Assembly (NCBI RefSeq): GCF_963664735.1
Contig: NZ_OY761553.1
Location: forward strand, 3,841,001 to 3,905,000
Origin: an uncultured Cohaesibacter sp.
GTDB taxonomy: Bacteria > Pseudomonadota > Alphaproteobacteria > Rhizobiales > Cohaesibacteraceae
Length of the DNA stretch: 64,000 nucleotides
Reading direction: 5' to 3'
Every line of letters begins with the position of its first letter. Positions within the stretch are counted from its first letter, which is position 1. The notes under the pieces were generated by a model. It made no database searches. It was not told the DNA's origin and saw nothing but the letters and a program-made list of their open reading frames with translations. Of this stretch, positions 16,951 through 26,454 are shown piece by piece. The position numbers were made by a program, and so were the translations under genes.

Positions 16951-19173
16951 ATGGCCGATCAGTCGAACCCAGATATCATTTATACGATTGTTGACGAGGC
17001 GCCGGAATTGGCAAGTGCTTCGCTTCTGCCAATCATTCGCTCTTTTGCGGATGCGGCGGGTGTTACGGTCGGGACCAAGGATATTTCTCTGGCCGGGCGC
17101 ATCATTGCGACTTTCCCCGAGAAACTGTCTGAAGCGCAGAAACAGAGTGATGATCTTGCCGAGCTGGGCGAGTTGGTCAAGACCGCAGATGCCAATGTCA
17201 TCAAGCTGCCGAATATTTCGGCCTCCGTGCCTCAGCTGGTTGCGGCCATCGAAGAACTCAAAGCTCGGGGCTATGATCTGCCTGACTATCCAGAAGAGCC
17301 GAAGAGTGATGAAGAAAAGGCCGTTCGTGCTCGCTATGATGCTATTAAAGGGTCCGCAGTGAATCCCGTGCTGCGCGAAGGCAACTCCGATCGACGTGCT
17401 GCCAAGGCGGTCAAGAATTTTGCTCAGAAAAATCCTCATTCCATGGGTGCTTGGGCTTCTGATAGCAAGACTCACGTTTCTTCCATGCCGGGTGGAGACT
17501 TCTACGCCAACGAGACTTCGGCTACCCTTTCAGCGGATCAGGCCGGAGCTGCCAAGATCGAGTTTGTCGCCAAAGATGGCAGCGTGAGCGTTCTCAAGGA
17601 CGCCTGGAAGCTGACCGAAGGCGAGGTCGTTGATGCGACCTTCATGTCTGCCAAGGCTCTGGAAGCGTTTCTTGCCGATGAAATCGAGAAAACCAAGAAC
17701 GACGGCATCATGTTCTCGCTGCACATGAAAGCGACCATGATGAAAGTCTCTGACCCGATCATCTTCGGTCATGCGGTAAAAGCCTGGATGGCTCCGATTT
17801 TCGAGAAATATGGTGACGCTCTGAAAGCTGCTGGCGTGAATGTCAATTCCGGTATGGGGGATGTGCTTGCGCGCATTGCAAGCCTGCCGAATGCTGCGGA
17901 AATTCAAGCCGATATTGACGCCTTGGCTGCGGATCGTCCCGCTATCTATATGGTGGACAGCGATAAGGGCATTACCAACCTCCACGTTCCTTCCGATGTC
18001 ATTATTGACGCTTCCATGCCTGCACTGATCCGCGCTGGTGGCAAGGGCTGGGATGCCAAGGGTGAGAAGGGTGACGTCAACTGCGTAATTCCAGATAACT
18101 GCTACGCACCGGTTTATGATGAGACCATCAGTTTCTTCAAGGCCAATGGGGCATTGAACCCGGCAACCGCTGGCACAGTTCAGAATGTCGGCCTGATGGC
18201 TCAGAAGGCTGAGGAATACGGCTCTCATCCGACCACGTTTGAAATGCCGGCTGACGGGTCCATTCGCATCGTGTTGGCAAATGGCGATGTGCTGCATAGT
18301 CACGATGTTGAAGCGGGTGATATCTGGCGTTCTTCTACCGCGAAGAAAGCTCCTATCGAAAACTGGATCCAGCTCGCTCTGGATCGTCAGCGGCTCACCG
18401 GTTTCGAGGCCATTTTCTGGCTTGATGAAAATCGTGCCCATGATGCCGAGCTGATCAAATATGTCAAACCTGCACTGGAAGCGGCCGGTGTTGCTGACAA
18501 GTTCCAGATCATGACGCCGCGCGATGCTACGCGCGCTTCGCTTGAAACAATTACTGCAGGCAAAGATAGCATTGCCATTACCGGCAACGTTCTGCGTGAC
18601 TATCTGACAGACCTGTTCCCGATCATGGAGCTTGGAACGTCGGCCAAGATGCTGTCTATCGTCAAGTTGATGAATGGTGGTGGTTTGTTCGAAACCGGTG
18701 CTGGCGGATCGGCTCCAAAGCATGTTCAGCAGTTGATCGGGGAAAACCACTTGCGCTGGGATTCCATGGGTGAATTCTGTGCCTTGAGCGAAAGCCTGAA
18801 TTTCCTTGCTGATATGAAGAGCAACAAGAAGGCTGGCGTCTTGGGGGCTGCAGCTGAAGCTGCGACACAGGGCATTCTGGATTACAACCGGTCTCCATCA
18901 CGCAAAGTCGGTCAGCCTGATAACCGCGATAGCCATTACTGGTTCGCGCGCTATTGGGCTGAAGCTTTGGCTGCCCAGCAGGATGATGCCGAACTGGCGG
19001 CTCATTTTGCTCCGATTGCCAAGGCACTGGCCGAAAAGGAAGCTGATATCCTCAAGGAACTGGCGGGTGTTCAGGGGGCGGCTGCAGATATCGGTGGCTA
19101 CTACCATCCAAGTGTTGAGAAGAAAGCTACCGTTATGCGTCCGAGCGCATCGTTGAATGCGATCATTGGCTAA
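16951..19173 (+). CDS. icd: NADP-dependent isocitrate dehydrogenase, monomeric type
   Basis: A 740-residue enzyme converting isocitrate to 2-oxoglutarate and CO2 with NADPH production in the citric acid cycle. The length and sequence fit the monomeric IDH-II class (about 740 residues) and not the 400-residue dimeric type: [14 protein letters not shown] at the N-terminus, [30 protein letters not shown] and [12 protein letters not shown]-like motifs near the end. The ATG at 16951 follows AAAGG with correct spacing and gives the family's usual N-terminus; an upstream ATG at 16912 does not. It is a single-gene unit closed by a perfect 11-bp terminator. Confidence 0.97.
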   Translation: MADQSNPDIIYTIVDEAPELASASLLPIIRSFADAAGVTVGTKDISLAGRIIATFPEKLSEAQKQSDDLAELGELVKTADANVIKLPNISASVPQLVAAIEELKARGYDLPDYPEEPKSDEEKAVRARYDAIKGSAVNPVLREGNSDRRAAKAVKNFAQKNPHSMGAWASDSKTHVSSMPGGDFYANETSATLSADQAGAAKIEFVAKDGSVSVLKDAWKLTEGEVVDATFMSAKALEAFLADEIEKTKNDGIMFSLHMKATMMKVSDPIIFGHAVKAWMAPIFEKYGDALKAAGVNVNSGMGDVLARIASLPNAAEIQADIDALAADRPAIYMVDSDKGITNLHVPSDVIIDASMPALIRAGGKGWDAKGEKGDVNCVIPDNCYAPVYDETISFFKANGALNPATAGTVQNVGLMAQKAEEYGSHPTTFEMPADGSIRIVLANGDVLHSHDVEAGDIWRSSTAKKAPIENWIQLALDRQRLTGFEAIFWLDENRAHDAELIKYVKPALEAAGVADKFQIMTPRDATRASLETITAGKDSIAITGNVLRDYLTDLFPIMELGTSAKMLSIVKLMNGGGLFETGAGGSAPKHVQQLIGENHLRWDSMGEFCALSESLNFLADMKSNKKAGVLGAAAEAATQGILDYNRSPSRKVGQPDNRDSHYWFARYWAEALAAQQDDAELAAHFAPIAKALAEKEADILKELAGVQGAAADIGGYYHPSVEKKATVMRPSASLNAIIG

Positions 19174-19585
19174 TTCTGCCTTGATGCAAAAATAAGGGCT
19201 CTGCAAAGAGTCTCAGAATTGGGAGGGCGTCCGATCATATCGGGCGCCCTTTTGTGTCTTTACGTATAAGTTGGAGGCTCTGGGGGTACTATTTCGATAT
19301 CTGGGAAGGGTAGGTATGACCTTGCTGCATATCATCTATCATGTCGCAGTCGCTATTCTAGAAATTTCCTATATGTTAGAAGATGTCTGGAAGTGACCAT
19401 TAGTATGACCATCGAGCTGGGAAACATTCTTATGATGTGGCCCGGTCGAATTTCTCGCGTCTCTCAGTGACCTGATGAAATTTTGTGGAAATTTGCGGGA
19501 ACCTGTGCCCTGTGGCAGCACTCTGTCATATCTGCGCGTTCCTGCTAAGCTAATACCATGCAGTAAGCAACTTGGAGAAATCTAT
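19174..19585 (+). other. Intergenic region before iolG
   Basis: It holds the icd terminator at 19225-19256; beyond that I see no gene or clear repeat. The promoter of the downstream dehydrogenase should lie here. Confidence 0.5.
19225..19256 (+). terminator. Terminator of icd
   Basis: GGGCGTCCGAT (19225-19235) pairs over 11 bp with ATCGGGCGCCC (19239-19249), with a 3-base loop and one G-T pair, followed by TTTTGTG. Confidence 0.88.
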
Positions 19586-20578
19586 ATGATCCGTATCGGT
19601 CTTTTGGGAGCCGGCCGTATTGGCCAAATTCACGCTAGATCAGTGAGCGCGCTAGATAATGTGGAGATCGTCGCTATTCATGATCCTGCGGATGAAGCCG
19701 CTGCCTTTGTACAGGCCATGACCGGCGCGGCACGGGCTTCATTGTTGGAGATCGTTGACGATCCGGAAATTGACGCCGTTATTATTGCTTCGCCAGCACC
19801 ATTGCATGCCGAACAGATTATGGAAGCAGCGCAAGGCGGCAAGCATATCTTTTGCGAAAAGCCTATCGATTTGAACATGGACCGTGTTCGTGAGTGCGTT
19901 GCCGCTGTAGAGAAATCTGGTGTCAAGATGATGGTCGGTTTTAACCATCGCTTCGATACCAACTTCAACGCCGTTAAACGCAACATTGAGAACGGGGAAG
20001 TGGGCGAGGTTGAGCTGGTTCAGATCACTTCGCGTGATCCATCTGCTCCATCTCTCGAATATTTGAAGACATCAGGCGGCATTTTCGTCGACATGATGCT
20101 TCATGACTTCGATATGGCCCGGTATGTGCTGGATGATGAAATCGTAGAAGTTACCGCTACCGGTTCTGTGCTGACCGACCCTGCAATCGGGAAGATCGGT
20201 GATTTGGATACCGCTACCGCTACAGTTAAGACAGCCAAAGGCCGCATTGCTGTTATCACAAACAGCCGTCGTTCGAGCTACGGTTATGATCAGCGCGTAG
20301 AGGTGCATGGTTCCAAGGGCATGGTGCGGGCAAACAACCTGCGCGGAACGTCCGTGACACTGGCAAATTCTACCGGTTATCGCAGTGATCCGCTGCTTGA
20401 CTATTTCCAGGAACGCTACGCCGTTTCTTATAAGTCTGAGTTGCAGACTTTCTGCCGCGTGATCTCCGGTCAGGACGAGAAGCATCCCGATCATATTGAT
20501 GGTCTGAAGGCCATTGAACTGGCTGAGGCTGCTTGGGAATCCTACCGTACGGGCCGCACGATCAAGGTCGGTCAATGA
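19586..20578 (+). CDS. iolG: Inositol 2-dehydrogenase-like oxidoreductase (Gfo/Idh/MocA family)
   Basis: A 330-residue NAD(P)-dependent dehydrogenase. The N-terminal Rossmann fold has GLLGAGRIGQIHA, followed by the family EKP motif (HIFCEKPIDLN) at about residue 93. The second domain has GGIFVDMMLHDFDMARY, which carries the catalytic His-Asp region. The sequence closely follows IolG enzymes that oxidise myo-inositol to 2-keto-myo-inositol, but no other iol gene is nearby, so a related polyol is possible. The ATG at 19586 has GGAG 8 bp upstream; the longer frame from 19475 is not homologous. It is monocistronic with its own terminator. Confidence 0.88.
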   Translation: MIRIGLLGAGRIGQIHARSVSALDNVEIVAIHDPADEAAAFVQAMTGAARASLLEIVDDPEIDAVIIASPAPLHAEQIMEAAQGGKHIFCEKPIDLNMDRVRECVAAVEKSGVKMMVGFNHRFDTNFNAVKRNIENGEVGEVELVQITSRDPSAPSLEYLKTSGGIFVDMMLHDFDMARYVLDDEIVEVTATGSVLTDPAIGKIGDLDTATATVKTAKGRIAVITNSRRSSYGYDQRVEVHGSKGMVRANNLRGTSVTLANSTGYRSDPLLDYFQERYAVSYKSELQTFCRVISGQDEKHPDHIDGLKAIELAEAAWESYRTGRTIKVGQ

Positions 20579-20610
20579 TCTCAAGACAAGTTTTGTGATT
20601 ATGCAACAGG

Positions 20611-20634
20611 AGGGTCGCGAAAGCGGCCTTTTTG
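20611..20634 (+). terminator. Terminator of iolG
   Basis: AGGGTCGC (20611-20618) pairs with GCGGCCTT (20623-20630) around a GAAA tetraloop with two wobble pairs, followed by TTTGTTG. Confidence 0.75.
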
Positions 20635-20664
20635 TTGTTATATAGCTCAGCCGGTTAAGCGGAC

Positions 20665-21003
20665 TTAGTCAGATTCATTGCAGAAAATATCGTAGACGAG
20701 ATCCATAATCCGTCGCGCACGGTCGTCGGTCAAATGGTAGTAAATCGATTTACCTTCTCTACGAGATTCAATCAGGCCTTCAAGGCGCAATCGGGAGAGT
20801 TGCTGCGATACGGCTGCCTGACGGGCAGACAGAAGATCTTCCAATTCCGTGACGGATTTCTCCCCGTTTGCCAAGTGGCACAGAATCATCAGCCGGCCGT
20901 CGTGCCCTATCGCCTTAAGGAGACTAGAGGCCTGGGGTGCAACGCTTGCCATTTTTTCCAAAGAGGTATCGTCCATATCCTCACTGAACGCACGTGTGGA
21001 CAT
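20665..21003 (-). CDS. ArsR-family regulator of the BigR/SqrR type
   Basis: A 112-residue winged-helix repressor. The recognition helix region is SARQAAVSQQLSRLRLEGLI and the wing is REGKSIYYHL. Two cysteines at positions 42 and 108 match in number and spacing the pair that forms a persulfide bridge in SqrR and BigR, which sense reactive sulfur. Metal-binding CxC motifs of ArsR/SmtB sensors are absent. Unlike typical BigR genes, it has no sulfur dioxygenase or sulfide-quinone reductase next to it in this window; neighbours are a dehydrogenase and a GGDEF/EAL protein. The function assignment rests on cysteine positions and helix similarity. Confidence 0.85.
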   Translation of the reverse strand: MSTRAFSEDMDDTSLEKMASVAPQASSLLKAIGHDGRLMILCHLANGEKSVTELEDLLSARQAAVSQQLSRLRLEGLIESRREGKSIYYHLTDDRARRIMDLVYDIFCNESD

Positions 21004-21209
21004 TCAATATCACCATTTTTGTTTTTTGTTGATGCAAATCTTGATCGCAGGGCTGCTAGGTCGCCCGGTAGATTAACATTTGGGCAATGAAATCATATTC
21101 GCGATAGTGTTGCATACCGCTATACTACGAAGAATCCACAAACAATATTGGAAAAATGCAATGTTTTCGGGATGAATAGTGGCATCTCGTTTGCCTTTAT
21201 TTGGCTAAA

Positions 21210-24041
21210 TTACCTATATAGCCAGTTTTCTGGAGTGTAATTACTTTTTTCTTGTTTCTGATTTTTTGTATCCAGAAATGCAAAGAATTCATTGAATTCC
21301 ATTGGCTTGCCAAAAAAGAATCCTTGGCCTTGATGGCACCCAGCGAGAGCGAGGACATTCGCCTGCTCTTCATTCTCCATGCCTTCTGCAATGATTTTTA
21401 TGTCCATTCCGTGGGCCAGAGCTGTGACCGCATTTATGACGGCCAGAGAGTCCATCGAATATGGGAGATCTTTGACGAAGGCTCGGTCGATCTTGATTTT
21501 ATCCAGAGGGAAGCGGTGAATGTAGCTCAGTGAAGAGTATCCTGTGCCAAAATCGTCCAGCGCGATCTTGATACCATGGTCTCTTATGGCTGTGAGCTGC
21601 CTGATGATGTCTTCTGAGTCTGCAATGAAAAGAGACTCTGTGATTTCCATATGCAGGCGCTCTCTTGGCAGACCTGAAATAGTCAAGGCTTGTTCCAGAT
21701 CCTGCAAAATGTTGGAGCGTTGAAACTGAACCGCGGAGACATTGACTGCCACGCTTATCGGTTTTGGCCATTTCATGGCTTCGATGCATGCGGTTTTCAT
21801 TATCCAGCGACCAAGCTCGACAATCTTTCCCGTCTCCTCAAGGATGGGAATGAAGTGGTCGGGCCGGATAAGACCTAATTCCCTGTGCTTCCAGCGTGCG
21901 AGCGCTTCGCAGCCAACGGTTTCTCTGCTTTTTAAATCAACCTGAGGTTGGTAATATAGCTGAAACTCTTCACGCTCGAAGGCGCCCAGAATTTCTCTTT
22001 CCAGCAGGCGCTGCCGTTCGACTTCCTTAGCAAGGTTAGGCGAATAGAGTATATTGCTCTCGCCAGTTTCCCGTGCGCGATCAAGAGCGATGATCGATGC
22101 TTCTGCAACATCCTTTGCGGTTTGCATGGCGTCACTATCGAAGCTTGCTATACCCAACAGCCCTCCGGCGATGATGCCGTGGCCACGCAGGTCATAGGTC
22201 TGGTCAAGACATTTCATGATTGCGGATTTGAGATCATCCAGATCCTGAGGGGCCTCAAGCTGTTTGTAGAGAAGAAAAACTTTGTCGTCGGTGCACCCTA
22301 CTGCATCGAATAGGGTCAATGAACTGAGAGCCTTGCCAATCTGGCGGACAAGGATGTCGCAATAATCAGGGCCGAGCATCTGGTTGACCTTGTCCAGCCG
22401 TCTCGCCTCGCAGGCAAAGACAAGAGCTGAGGCCTTGTCTGCTTGATAGGCGGGGGTGTTTTCGAGCCGGTTGCAAAAGCCTTGCAGGTTGTAAAGATCG
22501 GTTAGCTGATCATGATCGGCCAAGCGCTCCAGTCTCATTTGTTCACGACGCGCCTCGGTTACGTCATGGAACAGCAGCGTGACGACCTTGTCTTCCTTTT
22601 GCTGGGTGTCTCCATCTGGGGCGATAAAGGAGGGTGTTATGGAATATTCGAAATAGCGTGTTTCTTGCTGCCTTTTGATTTCGATGAACTGCAGGCCGGT
22701 TGGTGCCTTAGATATATCGGGGCTATCGAGGCATTCCTTAATTCTCTTGCCAAATTCCCAAGGCAATGCCTCAAACGTTTTGTCTCCCTTTTTTGAACGA
22801 TAGCCAAAGGTTTCGAAAATTGAGACTGCTTGCTGGCTGATGCCGATGATGCGTCCGTTACCGCCGGCTATGACGATGCCGGTGAGGCTGTCCTTGACAA
22901 CGGTGTTCAGCAAATCGGTAATGCTCTCGCCGTGTTTGTGCGAAAGGTTTAGCAGCAGTGATTTGAAGCTGATCTCTGTGAGTGTCAGAGCCACCACACT
23001 GCTCAGCAGGGTTGCCAGTAGCATGCCTGTATCAAGTAGCAGATTTTGGTCGGTATAAAGTCTGTAGCCAAGTAGTTCTACCCCTGCGGCCAGCCCAATG
23101 AGGCCAATGATCCTGCTATAGGTATTGAAATTTTTGAAAATCAGGATGAAGAGTAAGGGTAAAGCCAGCAGCGCAGCGAGAAAATAGATCCAGCTATGGG
23201 GCGCATTTCTGACTGCATTGCCCTGCAACAGGTTCTCCGCTGCAATGATTTGCAGTTTGGGGCCACTGATGACGCCGAAAACGGGAACGGCCATAGTGTC
23301 CCGTAGTTCCGCAGCGCCGGCGCCAATCAACACTTTTCGGTTTTTAAGAGCGCCTTCAGGAATGCTGCCTTCCAAAAGGTCGATGACCGAATAGGTGGGA
23401 ATGCTGTCCGGGTTGATGTTGAAGTTGATGATCTGACTGTCTGCAACGATGTCCTGAAGATTACCCAGCGTGCTGGTCAAGGAGGGAAAGAGTTCCCCGC
23501 CGATATTCTGAGCAAGGGGAAAGGTGCGAACAAAGCCGTCCGTGTCTGCGATTACATTGACCGTGGCAAGCCAGGCACGATCTGCCAGCAGATCCGTAGG
23601 GCGATTGATGCGCAGATTATCCGGGTTCATTCTGGCTGTTGCAAATTGCTGGAAAACGGCAAGAGTTACCGGTCCGGGGGCTTCTTCCAGCGCTTGAGCA
23701 AAGACTGTATCCTGTCCATCCGGCGCTTCAGACGAAAAATCGATATCGAATGCGATTTCGTCGGCTCCGGCCTCAAAGGTTTTACGAATAATATCTGCGT
23801 AGATAGAGCGCTTCCATGGCCATATGCCGATGGAGGTCAGGCTTTTGTTGTCGATTTCCAGCAGCACGATTTTCCCGGATGCCGGGATGGATCGTGTGGA
23901 CATGCGTTGTTCGGTGATCGCGTGATCGATATGCTGAAACCAGCCATTTTCGCGGGCGAATGCACAGCCTGCGAAAATGAGCAATAGTGTCAATATGCGA
24001 TAGAGTGCCACCCGCTTCATTGCGTCGCCCGAAAGATTCAT
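21210..24041 (-). CDS. CHASE2-PAS-GGDEF-EAL protein, probable c-di-GMP phosphodiesterase
   Basis: A 943-residue membrane signalling protein. Order: N-terminal membrane helix; periplasmic CHASE2 sensor (VLLEIDNKSLTSIGIWPWKR) to about residue 290; three membrane helices to about 365; a PAS domain; GGDEF domain; EAL domain from about 670. The GGDEF motif is replaced by CTDDKVF, so cyclase activity is unlikely. The EAL domain keeps the residues needed for hydrolysis: CEALARW, AVNVSAVQF, MEITES, ALDDFGTGYSS, KIKIDRAF, IAEGMEN and GQGFFFGKP. I therefore expect it to degrade c-di-GMP in response to a periplasmic signal. A second Met at 24020 is an alternative start. It is transcribed alone. Confidence 0.93.
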   Translation of the reverse strand: MNLSGDAMKRVALYRILTLLLIFAGCAFARENGWFQHIDHAITEQRMSTRSIPASGKIVLLEIDNKSLTSIGIWPWKRSIYADIIRKTFEAGADEIAFDIDFSSEAPDGQDTVFAQALEEAPGPVTLAVFQQFATARMNPDNLRINRPTDLLADRAWLATVNVIADTDGFVRTFPLAQNIGGELFPSLTSTLGNLQDIVADSQIINFNINPDSIPTYSVIDLLEGSIPEGALKNRKVLIGAGAAELRDTMAVPVFGVISGPKLQIIAAENLLQGNAVRNAPHSWIYFLAALLALPLLFILIFKNFNTYSRIIGLIGLAAGVELLGYRLYTDQNLLLDTGMLLATLLSSVVALTLTEISFKSLLLNLSHKHGESITDLLNTVVKDSLTGIVIAGGNGRIIGISQQAVSIFETFGYRSKKGDKTFEALPWEFGKRIKECLDSPDISKAPTGLQFIEIKRQQETRYFEYSITPSFIAPDGDTQQKEDKVVTLLFHDVTEARREQMRLERLADHDQLTDLYNLQGFCNRLENTPAYQADKASALVFACEARRLDKVNQMLGPDYCDILVRQIGKALSSLTLFDAVGCTDDKVFLLYKQLEAPQDLDDLKSAIMKCLDQTYDLRGHGIIAGGLLGIASFDSDAMQTAKDVAEASIIALDRARETGESNILYSPNLAKEVERQRLLEREILGAFEREEFQLYYQPQVDLKSRETVGCEALARWKHRELGLIRPDHFIPILEETGKIVELGRWIMKTACIEAMKWPKPISVAVNVSAVQFQRSNILQDLEQALTISGLPRERLHMEITESLFIADSEDIIRQLTAIRDHGIKIALDDFGTGYSSLSYIHRFPLDKIKIDRAFVKDLPYSMDSLAVINAVTALAHGMDIKIIAEGMENEEQANVLALAGCHQGQGFFFGKPMEFNEFFAFLDTKNQKQEKSNYTPENWLYR

Positions 24042-24134
24042 TATCTATTTGATCAAACAATAGAAATGAAAGATTGAGCAATGATTTTCAAATTGGCGAA
24101 AATGGAGCTTTCTATGCTTATGGAAAACAACCGG

Positions 24135-24938
24135 TTAATGGCCGGAAGTCTGACTTTTTATAAGGTCTGAAACACGATCGGCATTGTCTTTGGCAACAGA
24201 ACCATCTGCATTGAACATATTGTTTTCAAAGCCGATTCTGACTTTCCCGCCGAGTTCTTGCGCTCTTCTTAGGCAGTTTGTTTCCTCAGCTCCGAAAGCA
24301 CAAGAGGCCCAGTCTGCCTTGATATTGAGAGCGGTTTCCAGCGTTTGCTTGGCCTTGATGAATGGGACAAGATCATCCGGTGTGGAAACCTGCCCCGTCG
24401 TGTAGCGTCCCAAAACAAACAGGAGCTGCAGAGACGAGGCCGGTATGATGTCGCGTTTGCAAAGATCGAGTAGCTGCTCTACTTCTTTGCCACTGTAAAG
24501 AATGTGCTGAATGGCGACCGCCTTGTCCGCTTGTTCATGATAAAAGCGCATGACTTGGGGTGTTTCACCGTCGCTCAGCATTTCCTTTACAGAGATCGAG
24601 ACAGCTGCGGGTTCCACAGCTTCCACCACGGCCCGCTGTTCGGCGGGGCCATATTGTCCCACGGCCTCTGTTGTGATCTGGGCATAGAGTGTCGGGGTTT
24701 GCGTTGCCAACTCTGCGAGCAGCTCCTTATAGAGGCCTGGATCTAGAATATGCTTGCCTTGAGCATCGCGCACATGGGCATGGATGCCATCAGCTCCGGC
24801 TTTTTGGCAGGCGATTGCTGTTGCAACCGTTTCCTCGATGGTGATCGGCAGGGCGGGATGGTCCGCCTTGCCTTTGCGTGCACCGTTGGGTGCGATCATG
24901 ATCGAGGGAAGAACTGCGTATGTTGCAGCTGCAGTCAT
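24135..24938 (-). CDS. BKACE-family beta-keto acid cleavage enzyme (DUF849)
   Basis: A 267-residue TIM-barrel enzyme of the group that reacts a beta-keto acid with acetyl-CoA to give acetoacetate and a new CoA ester. Signs are the N-terminal IMIAPNGA stretch, the metal-binding GADGIHAHVRDAQGKH motif (residues about 49-64), and KVRIGFENNMFNADG near the end. Its start overlaps the stop of the upstream aminotransferase in an ATGA, indicating translational coupling. The family is known for different beta-keto substrates (3-keto-5-aminohexanoate, dehydrocarnitine and others); the substrate should be whatever the aminotransferase makes. No CoA transferase or thiolase lies nearby to use the products. 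Confidence 0.9.
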   Translation of the reverse strand: MTAAATYAVLPSIMIAPNGARKGKADHPALPITIEETVATAIACQKAGADGIHAHVRDAQGKHILDPGLYKELLAELATQTPTLYAQITTEAVGQYGPAEQRAVVEAVEPAAVSISVKEMLSDGETPQVMRFYHEQADKAVAIQHILYSGKEVEQLLDLCKRDIIPASSLQLLFVLGRYTTGQVSTPDDLVPFIKAKQTLETALNIKADWASCAFGAEETNCLRRAQELGGKVRIGFENNMFNADGSVAKDNADRVSDLIKSQTSGH

Positions 24939-26257
24939 GGCAGCACCTTGTCCATTGCAATTTGCAATTTGCCAACAAGCTCCTCGATATGTTCGTCCTC
25001 ATAGATGAACGGAGGCGCAAGCAGGATGTGATCGCCAAATTTGCCGTCGATTGTGCCACTCATCGGATAGCAGATAAGGCCAGCCTCAAAGGCTTCCTTT
25101 TTCAGATGCTTGGCTGTTGCGAGGGACGGATCAAACGGTTTTTTGGTTGCCTTGTCCTCAACAAACTCAATACCAAGGAACATGCCTCTGCCGCGAATGT
25201 CGCCGACAAAGGGGTGTGACCCGAATGCGTCTTCAAGTGCGGAGCGCAGCTTTTTGCCCGTTTCTGCGGCGCGTTTCACAAGGCCACCGTCAGTGAGTTT
25301 GGTCAGAACAGCCAAGGCGCCAGCGGCCGCTGTCGGGTGCCCGATATAGGTGTGGCCGTGCTGGAAGAAGCCTGTTCCTTCCTCAATTGCTTTATATATG
25401 GTGCCGGTGCAGAGCATGGCGCCAATTGGCTGATATCCTGCGCCTAGACCTTTGGCTGTGGTCAGGATGTCGGGAGAGATGCCGTCCTGTTCGCACGCAA
25501 ACAGAGTTCCGGTGCGGCCCATGCCACACATGACTTCATCGAGCACCAAAAGGATGCCATATTTGTCGCAGATTTCGCGGATGCGCTTGAAATAGCCTTC
25601 GACCGGAGGCAAAGCGCCAGCTGTTGCGCCGACAACGGGCTCGGCGAAGAAGGCCATGACCTTTTCCGCACCTACGCGCAGGATTTCGGTTTCCAGTTCA
25701 TTGGCAACGCGCTGGCCATAGTCAAAGGCGCTCTCGCCTTCCTTGCGGTCACGATATTCGTAGCAGGGAGAGATGTGGCTGGTTTCGATCATCAGGGGGG
25801 CGAAAGGCTCGCGGCGCCAGAGGTTGCCACCGGTAGCCAGTGCTCCGAGTGTGTTGCCATGATAGCTCTGGCGGCGGGCGATGATGTGGCGGCGCTGGGG
25901 TTGGCCGATCTCAAGGAAATATTGGCGTGCCAGTTTGATTGCCGACTCAACAGCTTCCGAGCCGCCGGAAACGAAATAGACCCGATCAAGCCCATCGGGA
26001 GCGTGTTCAATCAGTTTGTCGGCAAGGGCTTCTGTCGGTTTGGAGGTAAAGAAGCTGGTGTGGGCAAAAGGCACGGCATCGAGCTGCGCCTTGATGGCAT
26101 TGATGACGTCCGTGTCGCCATGGCCCAAACAGGACACTGCGGCTCCCCCTGATCCATCCAAATAGCATTTTCCTTTAGTATCATAGAGGTAAACGCCTTT
26201 TCCGTGGTCTACTGTGGGAAGATTGGACTTGGTGTGTCTAGGGAATATGTGGGACAT
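24935..26257 (-). CDS. Class III aminotransferase (PLP-dependent)
   Basis: A 440-residue aminotransferase. The PLP lysine is in LTTAKGLGAGYQPIGAM, the ring-stacking aspartate in LVLDEVMCGMGRTG, and the phosphate site in YFVSGGSEAVESAIKLARQY. The start at 26257 (MSHIFPRHT) is where family members begin; the frame runs upstream to 26344 with unrelated sequence. It is the first gene of a minus-strand operon whose second gene, the BKACE enzyme, overlaps it by 4 bp. Family members act on omega- or beta-amino acids. With BKACE downstream, the expected product is a beta-keto acid, so a beta-amino acid or similar amine is a reasonable substrate. This is inference. Confidence 0.92.
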   Translation of the reverse strand: MSHIFPRHTKSNLPTVDHGKGVYLYDTKGKCYLDGSGGAAVSCLGHGDTDVINAIKAQLDAVPFAHTSFFTSKPTEALADKLIEHAPDGLDRVYFVSGGSEAVESAIKLARQYFLEIGQPQRRHIIARRQSYHGNTLGALATGGNLWRREPFAPLMIETSHISPCYEYRDRKEGESAFDYGQRVANELETEILRVGAEKVMAFFAEPVVGATAGALPPVEGYFKRIREICDKYGILLVLDEVMCGMGRTGTLFACEQDGISPDILTTAKGLGAGYQPIGAMLCTGTIYKAIEEGTGFFQHGHTYIGHPTAAAGALAVLTKLTDGGLVKRAAETGKKLRSALEDAFGSHPFVGDIRGRGMFLGIEFVEDKATKKPFDPSLATAKHLKKEAFEAGLICYPMSGTIDGKFGDHILLAPPFIYEDEHIEELVGKLQIAMDKVLP

Positions 26258-26364
26258 GGGGGTGCCTGCTTCATAGGGCGGAGGAATACCTTCGCAGCAA
26301 TGGATATGTCTGGTCGATCTCGTAATGTGTAAGGAACGACCCAAGGGCTGAGGTATATATCAAA

Positions 26365-26378
26365 GAAACATTTGTTTC
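26365..26378. promoter_or_regulatory. Palindrome in the aminotransferase/RpiR divergent promoter
   Basis: GAAACATTTGTTTC is a perfect 14-bp palindrome between two divergent genes, 107 bp from the aminotransferase start and 76 bp from the regulator start. GAAA/TTTC palindromes are common operators of RpiR-family regulators, so the neighbouring RpiR gene is the natural candidate to bind it. A looser GAAA-N5-TTTC copy lies at 27323-27335, just before the TAXI binding-protein gene. Confidence 0.5.
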
Positions 26379-26454
26379 AACTATTGACTTTCAATAAAAC
26401 AATTGGAATTTTAGTCGCAATAATACGACTTTCGACGGAGTGGTTTCTACGAGT

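Noticed and set aside
17530-18750. Long minus-strand open frame (406 codons) opposite icd
   Set aside because: The plus strand is an intact monomeric isocitrate dehydrogenase; the antisense translation lacks motifs.
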